From CAZUVM01 sp964623885 (lineage in GTDB: Bacteria; Verrucomicrobiota; Verrucomicrobiia; Limisphaerales; UBA8199), in assembly GCA_964623885.1 (NCBI GenBank), contig CAZUVM010000174.1, positions 1 through 34,204 of the forward strand: 34,204 bases of DNA, written 5' to 3'. Shown in pieces: positions 23,500-31,852 of this stretch; position 1 is the stretch's first letter, and every line of letters begins with the position of its first letter. The position numbers were made by a program, and so were the translations under genes. Below the pieces are notes generated by a model that was not told the origin of the DNA, ran no database searches, and was given only the letters and a program-made list of their open reading frames with translations.

Positions 23500-24819
23500 T
23501 CACGCGGCGTTGGGCTGGAGCACCATATTGTACTTGCGCGCGAGTTTTTGGAGGAGGCGTTGCTCGGTTTGAGCGACTTTCTCTTCATATTTCTTGAGTC
23601 CGTCTTCGACATAGGCTTTGCCATGCACCATCAGGCGCCAGAACAGCTCAGCCAATTTGCGGCCCAGCGCGAGGTTGGCCACCAGGCCACCACGGCGACC
23701 CTTGAGCCGCCGGTAAAAACCGCCCAGAGCCTTATCCACACTGCGGCCTACGCTTCGAGCGATGACACAAAAGAGGCGACCAGCCCGGTTGCGTCCGCGC
23801 TTTTGGTTACCTCGGCGCTTGCCGCTTTGGCGGCTGCCTGGGGCCAGTCCCAACCATGCGGTGAACTGCTTTTCGGTCTTCCAATTCTTGCCCAGATCGG
23901 TCCCTACTTCGGCCAGCAACTGCAGCAGCACGTAATCGGCTACGCCGGGCAGAACGGTCAGATCCTTGTTGCCGCACAACCGCCACAACAGGGAATGCAG
24001 CCCCGCAATGCCTGGGCTGTTGACCCCGCCGCGCTTGGTCGCCGGCGGAGCTGGCTTGGCCGGATCCTCAGGCCCCGCTATTTCCTTGAGCACCTTCTCA
24101 ATCTCCACGTCGCATTCGGCAATCTTGTCTTGGTAGAACTTCCACAACTCGTAAGCCTGGCGCAGGGCGAAAAGGTGCTCTTGCTTCCAGTTGCCCTCCA
24201 GCGCCGCCAGCATCCGCTGAGCCTTCTTATCCTGAACTTGCCGGTCACACAACGCCAGCAAGGCTGCGGGCTGGCGCAAGCCGTCCAGAATACCCCGGAT
24301 CACCGCCAACCCACTGGCGCCAGTCAGGTCGCTGATGACCTCGTGAACTTTAACATTCATCCGGTCCAAGGCTTTCTGCATGTGCTGCTCGTGGCTGGCG
24401 GCCAGGGTGATGTGATCGGTGCGTACTCGGATGTAGTCCTGCAACCGACGAATATGCTCCGGTGGAACAAACCCGGGCTTGAGCAAGCCGCGAGCGTGCA
24501 ACGTCGCCTGCCATTGACAGTCCTTCATGTCGGTCTTGCGGCCCGGCAGGTTTTTGACGTACTTACCGTTAACAACCACGACCTCCAAGCCGCCTTGCTC
24601 CAATACTTCGTAGGGGCAAAGCCAATAAACGCCGGTTGCTTCCATCGCTACCGAGCGTACTGCTTGGACTTTCAGCCAGTCGCGCATTTCGCGCAGTTGA
24701 CCGGTCGTCGTGCCAAATACCTTCGGAGGACCGCCCGCCACCGACACATGGAGTTGTTCGCTGCCGATATCAATTGCAGCAGCCGTTGGATCCAGAACGG
24801 GCAAAGAAGGTGTGGTCAT
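23500..24819 (-). CDS. IS110-family transposase (bridge-RNA-type DEDD recombinase)
   Basis: 439 residues, intact. N-terminal RuvC-like domain with the DEDD set: D17 in AAIDIGSEQLHV, E60 in AMEATGVYW, D97 and D100 in GRKTDMKDCQW. A helical middle part (~115-270) follows, then the C-terminal transposase_20 domain with LTVLPGVADYVLLQLLAEVGTD, FTAWLGLAPGSRQSGKRRG (Ser before Gly, the presumed nucleophile) and a basic stretch. IS110 enzymes recombine a circular donor with a target guided by a bridge RNA made from the element's own non-coding end. There is no frameshift or missing catalytic residue, so the element may be active. The opposite strand also stays open over this gene, but only as a codon-bias shadow. 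Confidence 0.95.
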   Translation of the reverse strand: MTTPSLPVLDPTAAAIDIGSEQLHVSVAGGPPKVFGTTTGQLREMRDWLKVQAVRSVAMEATGVYWLCPYEVLEQGGLEVVVVNGKYVKNLPGRKTDMKDCQWQATLHARGLLKPGFVPPEHIRRLQDYIRVRTDHITLAASHEQHMQKALDRMNVKVHEVISDLTGASGLAVIRGILDGLRQPAALLALCDRQVQDKKAQRMLAALEGNWKQEHLFALRQAYELWKFYQDKIAECDVEIEKVLKEIAGPEDPAKPAPPATKRGGVNSPGIAGLHSLLWRLCGNKDLTVLPGVADYVLLQLLAEVGTDLGKNWKTEKQFTAWLGLAPGSRQSGKRRGNQKRGRNRAGRLFCVIARSVGRSVDKALGGFYRRLKGRRGGLVANLALGRKLAELFWRLMVHGKAYVEDGLKKYEEKVAQTEQRLLQKLARKYNMVLQPNAA

Positions 24820-25066
24820 AGGCTTTTACTCTTAATCACCTACACCGCGGTGCCCGGCCAGGAATCAGAGGAACAAGTCTCTCCAGCGGGAAGCATAAGC
24901 TCACCAATCGATGCACATGTCGCTGACCGGAACCAATCTCCCCAACGAGCAGTCCGAGAGTCGGACGCGTCATATTTACAACGGTCATGCTGCACAGCGG
25001 TGCGGGTGCCGAAGTGTCTATCAGGTTCATGGTCCCGATGCATGCGCGATCGCGAAAGGGGGCTCC
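24820..25066 (-). ncRNA. Candidate bridge RNA region of the IS110 element
   Basis: 247 bp between the transposase start and the outer CCATGAACC, the place where IS110-group elements encode the bridge RNA. On the minus strand it contains a stem GTCCGA-CTC-TCGGAC (24966-24952, six perfect pairs) and, at the outer end, a 10-bp inverted repeat AGGTTCATGG (25023-25032) with CCATGAACCT (25067-25076). I could not assign target- and donor-binding loops by eye. Position is strong evidence, structure is weak. Confidence 0.45.
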
Positions 25067-25089
25067 CCATGAACCTAAGAAGCGAAAGC

Positions 25090-25191
25090 CTCCTCTCCCC
25101 AACCCCTCTCCTCCCGAGGAGGCGAGGGGAGCAAGATTCTTGACTGTCGGCAGCTTCATGGGTTCCAAAAGCAGGGTGGGACTCCCATGAA
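25090..25191. repeat. Remainder of interspersed repeat beside the IS, with hairpins
   Basis: 25090-25134 is a copy of the CCTCTCCCCAACCCCTCTCC type followed by a short palindrome around CTCCCGAGGAG. 25155-25162 TTCATGGG pairs with CCCATGAA at 25184-25191. With CCATGAACC at 25067-25075 this rebuilds the same order of blocks as the copy within the exporter gene at 12575-12658. Confidence 0.7.
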
Positions 25192-25233
25192 CGGAAAGTC
25201 GAAGGCGAACATTCAACGTCCAACTCCAACGTC

Positions 25234-26352
25234 TCAACGGAGCGCCGATTCGCGCGCGGCTATGCCTACTGCCTCGTGCAAATGGCGCAGGCCGGCCTGT
25301 TCCAGACGTTCGATCAATCCTTTGACAATCATACGCGGGGTGCTCGGGCCTTCATAAACAAGGCTCGTGTAAATCTGCACCAGGGATGCCCCAGCCGTAA
25401 TCTTGTCCCACGCATCCGCGCCGTTGAAAATGCCGCCGACTCCAATAATCGGAACCGTGCCTTTTGTCTGGCGATAAAGATGTCGAATGACGTCGGTGCT
25501 TCGGGCAGCTAATGGCCGACCACTCAGGCCACCGGCTTCGGAATAAATTTTGGTCAAGCCGGGCTCAACGGTTTCCGGGCGGGTGATGGTAGTGTTGGTC
25601 GCGACGATGCCGGCAATTTGCCTGGGGCCAACCAACTCCAGGATTTCGTCCAGCGCCTCAAACGAAAGATCCGGCGCCACCTTAACTAAAACCGGCTTTG
25701 CCTTTGGTCCGGCCGGCTGCACTTGCTGCATGGCGGCGAGGATCTCATTCAGGGCGGCCTTATCTTGGAGCTTTCGTAAATTGGGAGTGTTTGGTGAACT
25801 GACATTGACCACGAAAAAATCCAGGTGTGGCAACAAAACGCGGAACGAGTTGGCGTAATCTTCGGGAGCCTTTTCGAGAGGTGTAATTTTGGATTTACCC
25901 AGATTCATTCCGACCGGATGTTTGGGCCACCTCCCAAGTGTTCGCCATTTGTCCAGAACGGCAGCCACGGCTTCCGCTCCCAGGTTGTTGAAGCCCATCC
26001 GATTGATGATCGCTTCATCGGCAATGGAGCGGAAAACGCGCGGCTGCGGATTGCCCGGCTGGCCATGCCAGGTTACGGCCCCCAATTCAGTAAACCCAAA
26101 ACCCAGCGCATGCCAGGCGGGTAGCGCCTGGGCGTTCTTGTCCATGCCCGCAGCCAAACCGACCGGGTTGGGGAAGCTCAATCCAAACGCTTCGGAGACC
26201 AGATCGGGCGCGCCCAGAAATGATTCCAAAGCCCCGCAGGCCAGTTCATGTCGGGCGGCCCAGCCCAACGCGCGGATCGTTCGTTCGTGGATTTCTTCAG
26301 GGTTCTGGCTGAAAAGTACCGGCCGGATGAGATGGCGGTAAAACCAGCTCAT
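25234..26352 (-). CDS. pyrD: Dihydroorotate dehydrogenase, class 2 (quinone-linked)
   Basis: 372 residues from ATG 26352 (MSWFYRHLIRPVLF). Oxidises dihydroorotate to orotate in pyrimidine synthesis, passing electrons to quinone at the inner membrane. Class 2 is shown by the N-terminal helical extension (SQNPEEIHERTIRALGWAA) that binds membrane quinone, and by the catalytic Ser in VNVSSPNTPNLRKLQ. Other motifs: PNPVGLAAGMDKN, FGFTELGAVTWHGQPGNPQPR, NRMGFNN, GIVATNTTI, GGLSGRPL and PIIGVGGIFNGADAWDKI. It starts 11 bp after the shc stop, so the two are probably one transcript. A TTG 15 bp further up is possible but overlaps shc. Confidence 0.95.
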   Translation of the reverse strand: MSWFYRHLIRPVLFSQNPEEIHERTIRALGWAARHELACGALESFLGAPDLVSEAFGLSFPNPVGLAAGMDKNAQALPAWHALGFGFTELGAVTWHGQPGNPQPRVFRSIADEAIINRMGFNNLGAEAVAAVLDKWRTLGRWPKHPVGMNLGKSKITPLEKAPEDYANSFRVLLPHLDFFVVNVSSPNTPNLRKLQDKAALNEILAAMQQVQPAGPKAKPVLVKVAPDLSFEALDEILELVGPRQIAGIVATNTTITRPETVEPGLTKIYSEAGGLSGRPLAARSTDVIRHLYRQTKGTVPIIGVGGIFNGADAWDKITAGASLVQIYTSLVYEGPSTPRMIVKGLIERLEQAGLRHLHEAVGIAARESALR

Positions 26353-26363
26353 CGGCGAGTGCC

Positions 26364-28433
26364 TCAAGGGCGGTCAGCGGCGCCGACGGGAACCCTGGCC
26401 CTGACGTCGCCATCGGTTGCGGCTACTTCTTTGCCGTTGACGTCGCCATTCTTGCCCGCCAACTCCTTTTGCAAAAGCTTGCGATACGTGGCCATTGCCA
26501 GCAGAGGCCAGGCATTTCGATACATGTCGTACTTCAGATAAAACACTTTAGGAAATCCCGTGCCGGTTGTCTCATGCTCAGTCCATGAGCCATCGCGATT
26601 TTGAGTGCGGACCAGATAATCGATGCCGCGTTGGATGCTTGGCCGGTGCGGATCGTCAAAAGCGCATAAGCCCATCACGGCCCATGCGGTTTGGGAGGCG
26701 GTGCTGGGGCCTTGGCCTTTGAATACCGGGTCGTCATAAGTGCTGCACCGTTCACCCCAGCCTCCATCTTCATGCTGCACGCTCTCCAGCCAGTCTCGCG
26801 CTTTGAGCAGCCAAGATTGATTCATATCGAGGTTCAACGCGCGCAAGCCGCGCAGCACCTGCCAGGTTCCATAGACGTAATTAACGCCCCAGCGGCCGTA
26901 CCAGGATCCGTCCTCCTCCTGGTGTTCCTGAACGAATCGCAGCGCCTTCTGCACTTGTGGATGCTCGACGCTCCAACCTTCGTAGCCAAGAAGCTCGAGG
27001 ATGCGCGCGGTGATGTCCGCGCACTCGGGATCCAGCATCGCGTTATGGTCGGCAAACGGTACCTTTTCCAGGACACCTTTGGTGCAATCTTTATCAAATG
27101 CCGCCCAGCCGCCGTCTTTGCACTGGAAGGTGAGCATCCATTTCAGGCCACGTTCAAAGCACTCGTCGCGCTTCTGGCGGTTGTCGGTCGGCACCTTGCG
27201 CAGTGCCAGGAGGACCATAGCGGTGTCGTCCACATCCGGGTTCCATTTGTTTTCAAATTCAAAAACCCAACCGCTCGGTTCGACTTTGGCGGGGTTCTTG
27301 TACTGCCAATCGCCACGAAAACGAATCTCCTTGGTCATCAGCCAATCAGTAGCGCGCTTCAGGGCGGGATGGTCGCTGGGCAAACCTGATTCATGCAAGC
27401 AAATCTCCACAATAGCCGTGTCCCAGACCGGTGAGAAACAAGGCTCAATCCGGACCGAGTCTGGCGTCTCGTGCTCCAACTCTTTCAGCTTCCGTTCGGC
27501 GCGCAATACTTCCGGATGATCGTTGGGATAACCGAGTGCCTTGAGCGCGATGAGCGCGTTCAACATCGCGGGGAAGATGGCGGCCAATCCATCAGTGCCC
27601 TCGAAGCGCTCGACCATCCATTGCTCGGCTTTTTTCAAGGCCCGACGTCGGAACGGATGGATGTCATGTTCCGCAAACCACTCGGCGAATTTATGCAAGC
27701 GGTCGAGCCAGAGGAAAAAGTTTCGCCACGTCACCCGCTCCGGATCGGGTGCCAATGCGAGGTCCCGCTCGTGGATCCCCTCAGGGAAAAGCTCGTTGAG
27801 ATGGATGTTGTTCTTCAGCGGGCGCGTGGGCTTGTAATGATTGATGATGGCCAGAGGCACCAGCATCGAGCGGCTCCACGAACTCATTTCGTTGAAATTT
27901 ACGTAGAACCACTTACCGATCAGAATCACTTCGCAGGGAATGGTGGGAACGTAATCCCAGGGAAAAAGGCCGAGCAGCGCCAAGTACAACTTGGAGAAAG
28001 TATTCATTCTCGGCACCCCGCCCATGCTCAAGGCGACCTGGCGAGCCCTTAGCATTCGATAGTCGGTGACCGGTACTCCGGCCAGTTTCAGCGCGAGATA
28101 GCACTTGATAGTGGCATTGACCTCCGCCGGGCCACCGTAATAGATGTTCCAGCCGCCGTCAGGCAACTGCATGGAAAACATGTGGTTGATGGCTTTGCGC
28201 TGCCATTCTTTGTCCACGTCGCCAGCCCAATGATGATAAGCCAGTTTGTCGGCTACCAAGGTGGCGTCGACCATCAATTCGCCCACCCAATAACCTTCCG
28301 GTTTCTGGAGGCTGAGCAAATGGTCCTGTGACCGCCGTATGGCGGTTTCCAGCTCGGTTGGAACGAGAGCTTTGGGGCCCGGAGCGTGTGGCTTGTCCCC
28401 TAAACTGTTCTCGCGCAAAGACGTGACATCCAC
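26364..28433 (-). CDS. shc: Squalene-hopene cyclase
   Basis: 689 residues from a GTG start at 28433. Cyclises squalene to hopene, the core of hopanoid membrane lipids. The protonating DXDD motif is seen as PDVDDTAM at about residue 400. Several QW-type repeats stabilise the (alpha/alpha) barrels: LQKPEGYWVGEL, MQLPDGGWNIYYG, CKDGGWAAFDKD, HQEEDGSWYGRWGVNYVYGTW, QHEDGGWGERC and TQNRDGSWTEHETTGTGFP. C-terminal FYLKYDMYRNAWPLLAMATY is the normal end, then a short tail rich in Gly/Asp. Length is a little above the 630-660 usual. No hpn or squalene synthase genes are next to it; pyrD follows. Confidence 0.95.
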   Translation of the reverse strand: MDVTSLRENSLGDKPHAPGPKALVPTELETAIRRSQDHLLSLQKPEGYWVGELMVDATLVADKLAYHHWAGDVDKEWQRKAINHMFSMQLPDGGWNIYYGGPAEVNATIKCYLALKLAGVPVTDYRMLRARQVALSMGGVPRMNTFSKLYLALLGLFPWDYVPTIPCEVILIGKWFYVNFNEMSSWSRSMLVPLAIINHYKPTRPLKNNIHLNELFPEGIHERDLALAPDPERVTWRNFFLWLDRLHKFAEWFAEHDIHPFRRRALKKAEQWMVERFEGTDGLAAIFPAMLNALIALKALGYPNDHPEVLRAERKLKELEHETPDSVRIEPCFSPVWDTAIVEICLHESGLPSDHPALKRATDWLMTKEIRFRGDWQYKNPAKVEPSGWVFEFENKWNPDVDDTAMVLLALRKVPTDNRQKRDECFERGLKWMLTFQCKDGGWAAFDKDCTKGVLEKVPFADHNAMLDPECADITARILELLGYEGWSVEHPQVQKALRFVQEHQEEDGSWYGRWGVNYVYGTWQVLRGLRALNLDMNQSWLLKARDWLESVQHEDGGWGERCSTYDDPVFKGQGPSTASQTAWAVMGLCAFDDPHRPSIQRGIDYLVRTQNRDGSWTEHETTGTGFPKVFYLKYDMYRNAWPLLAMATYRKLLQKELAGKNGDVNGKEVAATDGDVRARVPVGAADRP

Positions 28434-28763
28434 GAGGAATACTGTGGTGGTTCTCTGGTGCAGTGTAAAGTGCTTATTCCGGTAGCGCTTGAGGCATAAG
28501 GTGTGGACGCCGTTTAAGCCACCGATGGACAGGCATGAACACTAATGATTTGCGATCCATTCGTGTGCATTCGTGGTCGATTGATACCAAGACTGAGGCC
28601 TTACTTATTCCGGTAGCTCCGAATGGGACCCAAATCCTCGCCCTAAAGCCTTGGCACCGAGTTCCGAGGAGGAGGAAGAGAACGAGAACGAGGAAGAGGA
28701 CGAGCTGGATGAGCCGGATCCGGGGCCTCGACATGTGCTTAGGGTAAGATTATTCTCTACATC
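28434..28763. other. 330-bp divergent region between shc and dapF with repeats and a purine tract
   Basis: No gene seen. Holds CACTAATGATTTGCGATCCA and CATTCGTGTGCATTCGTGG (about 28540-28577), a word family shared with 14440 and 22700. At about 28660-28707 there is a nearly pure purine tract of GAG, GAA and GAC words (GGAGGAGGAAGAGAACGAGA...), reading as Ser-rich on one strand and Glu-rich on the other. Promoters for shc and dapF must lie here; no clear pair was found. Confidence 0.65.
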
Positions 28764-29573
28764 ATGGTGCTGGAGTTCACGAAGATGAACGGAGCGGGCA
28801 ATGACTTTGTGCTGCAGGATAATCGCGCGCAAAAAATCAAGTTGAGCCGCGCCGACGTGATCCGCCTCTGTGATCGCCATCGCGGCGTGGGAGCGGACGG
28901 CGTTATTCTTCTGGTTCCATGTTCAACGGGGAAAGCGGATTGGGCGTGGGAGTTTTACAATAGCGACGGCAGCACCGGCGAAATGTGCGGCAATGGCGCG
29001 CGTTGCTTTGCCAGGTACGTTCAAAGGCTGACGGGTCGCAATGGCGACTTCACGTTCGAGACTGAAGCCGGTATCATTACCGCGAGGTTCGCGGGCGATC
29101 GCGTCACGGTTAATCTCACCGAACCTCAGCAGCTGCGCCTTGGCGAAGACATTCCCCTCACGTTGGGAAACCAGACCGTTCATTCAATAAATACCGGGGT
29201 GCCCCATGCCGTGCTGTTCGTTCCGGACGCGGATCGTGCCATGGTGCTTCAGGTTGGGCCGGAGGTTCGCCGACATGCGCGCTTTGCGCCGAAGGGCACC
29301 AACGTCAATTTCGTGCAGGTCCTTGGGCCTGGCCATATCCGTGTTCGCACCTTTGAGCGGGGCGTGGAAGGGGAGACTTTGGCCTGCGGGACAGGGGTCA
29401 CCGCTTCGGCGCTGATCTCCTCTCGCGTGCATCAGTTCAGTTCGCCGGTCAAAGTCCAGGTGCAGGGAGGCGATCAGCTTGAGGTGAGCTTTCGGCAGAA
29501 CAACGGTGGCTTCTCAGAGGTCCGCCTAACGGGACCGGCAGAGTTCGTGTTTGAGGGGAAGGTCACGCTGTAA
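28764..29573 (+). CDS. dapF: Diaminopimelate epimerase
   Basis: 269 residues. Turns LL- into meso-diaminopimelate for lysine and peptidoglycan. Both catalytic cysteines are present: EMCGNGARC (the conserved CGNGxRC motif) and ETLACGTGVTA. Other conserved parts: FTKMNGAGNDFV at the N-terminus, FYNSDGSTGEMCGNG, VNTGVPH-type segment INTGVPHAVLF, and GTNVNFVQV. The gene opens a plus-strand set dapF-dapA-dapB-folK, with 64 bp to dapA, so the DAP branch of the aspartate pathway is partly clustered; dapL or dapC/D/E and lysA are not in the window. Confidence 0.96.
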   Translation: MVLEFTKMNGAGNDFVLQDNRAQKIKLSRADVIRLCDRHRGVGADGVILLVPCSTGKADWAWEFYNSDGSTGEMCGNGARCFARYVQRLTGRNGDFTFETEAGIITARFAGDRVTVNLTEPQQLRLGEDIPLTLGNQTVHSINTGVPHAVLFVPDADRAMVLQVGPEVRRHARFAPKGTNVNFVQVLGPGHIRVRTFERGVEGETLACGTGVTASALISSRVHQFSSPVKVQVQGGDQLEVSFRQNNGGFSEVRLTGPAEFVFEGKVTL

Positions 29574-29637
29574 TTTCGGACTGGCCAAACCCCCTGGTTT
29601 CGCTAGGGTTACCCGCCAAATTTTGAAAGGCTAACCG

Positions 29638-30516
29638 ATGTTCACTGGGACCTATACTGCCATAGTAACCCCCTTCAAGAACCGGGGCATTGACGAAGGC
29701 GCTTTGGAACGGCTGATCAAGCTCCAAATGAAGGGCGGAGTTGATGGCATTGTGCCGGTCGGCACCACCGGCGAATCTCCGACGGTCGATTACGACGAAC
29801 ACGTCCGGATAATTGCTCTTTCGGTTAAGTTCGCGGCTGGTCGCATTAAAGTGCTGGCGGGAACCGGCGGTAACTCCACCAGTGAAGCCGTGTATTTAAC
29901 CGAGCACGCAGAAAAAGTAGGCGCGGACGGCTCATTGCAGGTGGCGCCCTACTATAACAAACCGACTCAGGAAGGTTTGTTTCAGCATTTCCGCGAGATC
30001 GCCAGGAAAACCAAACTTCCCATCGTCCTGTATAGCATCCCGAGCCGATGCGGGATTGAAATCGCCGTCGACACAGTCAAACGGCTGGCACGGGAATGTC
30101 GGAATATCATCGGGATCAAAGAAGCCGGTGGTAATCCGGACCGGGTCAGCCAATTGCGTGCCGCCCTTGGGCCGAAGTTCGAGATTATGAGCGGCGACGA
30201 TTCCCTGACTTTGTCCTTTATGGCCGTCGGCGCTCAAGGAGTGATCAGCGTCGCGTCGAATGTTATCCCGCGCGAGATCGCGCAAATGGTGCGGGCCTTT
30301 ACGGCAGGAAAAACCGCCGCGGCCCTCAAAATACATCAAAATTTTTATCCGCTTTTTAAAGACCTGTTCATCGAAACGAACCCGGTGCCGGTCAAAGCCG
30401 CCCTGGCGATGCTCGGCCACATTCAGGAAGACTATCGGCTTCCGCTGGTGCCCATGAGCGCGAAAAACCGCGAAGTGCTTCGGGATTCGATGAAGGCATG
30501 CGGCGTTTTGAAATGA
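29638..30516 (+). CDS. dapA: 4-hydroxy-tetrahydrodipicolinate synthase
   Basis: 292 residues. Condenses pyruvate with aspartate semialdehyde, the branch point to DAP and lysine. The TIM-barrel Schiff-base lysine is in IGIKEAGGN; the proton-relay residues are in VPVGTTGESPT (Thr) and VAPYYNKPTQEG (Tyr), with LYSIPSRCGIEI carrying the second Tyr and the Arg that binds the substrate carboxylate (commonly YNVPGRTG). C-terminal NPVPVKAALAMLGHIQEDYRLPL is typical. AAAGG lies 8-12 nt before the ATG. Next gene dapB begins 64 bp after the stop. Confidence 0.96.
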   Translation: MFTGTYTAIVTPFKNRGIDEGALERLIKLQMKGGVDGIVPVGTTGESPTVDYDEHVRIIALSVKFAAGRIKVLAGTGGNSTSEAVYLTEHAEKVGADGSLQVAPYYNKPTQEGLFQHFREIARKTKLPIVLYSIPSRCGIEIAVDTVKRLARECRNIIGIKEAGGNPDRVSQLRAALGPKFEIMSGDDSLTLSFMAVGAQGVISVASNVIPREIAQMVRAFTAGKTAAALKIHQNFYPLFKDLFIETNPVPVKAALAMLGHIQEDYRLPLVPMSAKNREVLRDSMKACGVLK

Positions 30517-30580
30517 AATGCCAGAGTGCTCGTAGTTTTTGCTACGATTGCTGGAATTTCAAACACGAGGCACAGCTCAT

Positions 30581-31315
30581 ATGACACGGATCATCATCAC
30601 TGGCTCCAAAGGTCGCATGGGGCGGGCCCTGGCCGCCTGCGCGCCGCATTTTCCGGACCTGCAGATCTCAGGACAAATTGACCAGGGCGACGATTTGCGA
30701 AGCATTGTTGATCGCAGTGATGTGGTAATCGACTTCAGCTCGCACAGCGCGACGCCGGTTTTGGCGGCGATCTGTGCCGAGCATAAAAAGGCGATGGTTA
30801 TTGGCACTACCGGCCATTCAGCGGAGGATCGGTCGCAAATCACGCGTTTCAGCGCGCAGATTCCCATGGTGCTTTCCTCGAATTTCTCCACCGGGGTAAA
30901 CACATTGTTTTGGCTGACGCGAAAAGCCGCGGAGATCCTAGGAACTGATTTCGACCTGGAGATAGTGGAGATGCATCACCGACTCAAGCGCGACGCGCCC
31001 AGCGGAACCGCTCGCACTTTGGCTGAGAGCCTGGCCGAGGTCCGAAAGCAGCAGCTCGACAATGTCGCACGATATGGACGTTCCGGCATCGTGGGGGAAC
31101 GAAGCGGAGCTGAGATCGGTGTCCACTCGGTTAGAGGAGGCGATGTGGTGGGGGACCACACGGTGGTGTTTGCCGGCACCGGCGAGCGGCTCGAACTGAC
31201 GCATAGAGCATCGAGCCGCGAAACTTTCGCCAGTGGCGCGTTGCGTGCCGCTTTGTGGGTGATCAACCAGAAACCTGGTCTCTATGACATGCAGGATGTG
31301 CTGGGGTTGAAATGA
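30581..31315 (+). CDS. dapB: 4-hydroxy-tetrahydrodipicolinate reductase
   Basis: 244 residues from ATG 30581, after a GAGG about 10 nt upstream; the 14 in-frame codons before it are not part of the family. Reduces the dapA product with NAD(P)H. N-terminal Rossmann motif IITGSKGRMGRAL (GxxGxMG), DVVIDFSSHSAT, GTTGHS, SSNFSTGVN, and the substrate/catalytic segment EMHHRLKRDAPSGTA with the His-His and Lys residues. HSVRGGDVVGDHTVVF precedes the C-terminal GLYDMQDVLGL. Stop is 10 bp before folK. Confidence 0.96.
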   Translation: MTRIIITGSKGRMGRALAACAPHFPDLQISGQIDQGDDLRSIVDRSDVVIDFSSHSATPVLAAICAEHKKAMVIGTTGHSAEDRSQITRFSAQIPMVLSSNFSTGVNTLFWLTRKAAEILGTDFDLEIVEMHHRLKRDAPSGTARTLAESLAEVRKQQLDNVARYGRSGIVGERSGAEIGVHSVRGGDVVGDHTVVFAGTGERLELTHRASSRETFASGALRAALWVINQKPGLYDMQDVLGLK

Positions 31316-31325
31316 AAGGCTGTTT

Positions 31326-31841
31326 GTGTCGGCGCCTTTGGTAATCGTCGCGCTGGGGTCGAATTTGGGGAATGCTCGCGAGAATGTCACGCGTGCCATC
31401 GAACGGCTAAAGGAGCTCTCGACCAAGCCACTGCTAAAATCTTCCCTCTGGCAAAGTTCCCCTGTGGATTGCCCGGCGGGATCTCCCGATTTTGTTAACG
31501 CCGTCATAGGCCTGAGCGCGCGCCCGGGCGAAACACCGGAATCATTGCTAGGCAAATTACAAGCAATCGAACGCGAGTTCGGGCGCCAAACGAAGAAAGT
31601 GATGAATGAACCGCGTCCACTTGATTTGGACATAATTGCATTTGGCAGTGAGCGTCGCGCGACCGGGGAATTGACTCTGCCTCATCCTCGGGCACATCTG
31701 CGCCGGTTCGTGCTCGAGCCACTTAGCGAGATTGCTCCTGAGTTGGTCCTGCCCGGCCAAACGAAGACGGTAGCGGAGCTGCTAACAGCGGTGGCTCACG
31801 AATCGCTGAGAAGGATCAGCTGGTCGGGAACTGCTGATTGA
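31326..31841 (+). CDS. folK: 6-hydroxymethyl-7,8-dihydropterin pyrophosphokinase
   Basis: 171 residues, GTG start at 31326 with GAAAGG 8 nt upstream, next to the dapB stop. Transfers pyrophosphate from ATP to hydroxymethyldihydropterin in folate synthesis. Family motifs: IVALGSNLGNARENV, SSLWQSSPVDCPAGSPDFVNAV, LQAIEREFGRQ, EPRPLDLDII (the two metal-binding Asp) and LPHPRAHLRRFVLEPL. No folP or folB follows; convergent with the nucleoside transporter, 11 bp between stops. Confidence 0.94.
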   Translation: MSAPLVIVALGSNLGNARENVTRAIERLKELSTKPLLKSSLWQSSPVDCPAGSPDFVNAVIGLSARPGETPESLLGKLQAIEREFGRQTKKVMNEPRPLDLDIIAFGSERRATGELTLPHPRAHLRRFVLEPLSEIAPELVLPGQTKTVAELLTAVAHESLRRISWSGTAD

Positions 31842-31852
31842 GGAACGCGCGG

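Larger units (their letters stand above)
23483..25075 (-). mobile_element. IS110-family insertion sequence, apparently complete
   Basis: Contains one intact transposase gene and is bounded by CCATGAACC at 23483-23491 and again at 25067-25075, giving a unit of 1584 bp, within the 1.2-1.6 kb of the family. There are no terminal inverted repeats, as expected for IS110. The transposase stop is only 9 bp from one boundary, while 247 bp of non-coding DNA lies before its start; this asymmetry is that of the IS110 (IS621-like) group and not of the IS1111 group. The boundaries are inferred from the repeated 9-mer, which also belongs to the host repeat. Confidence 0.75.

Noticed and set aside
23335..25143. 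602-codon open frame on the plus strand across the IS110 transposase
   Set aside because: It is the antisense of a certain transposase gene, has no recognisable motif, and runs into low-complexity repeats at both ends. Codon bias in GC-rich genes leaves the opposite strand open.
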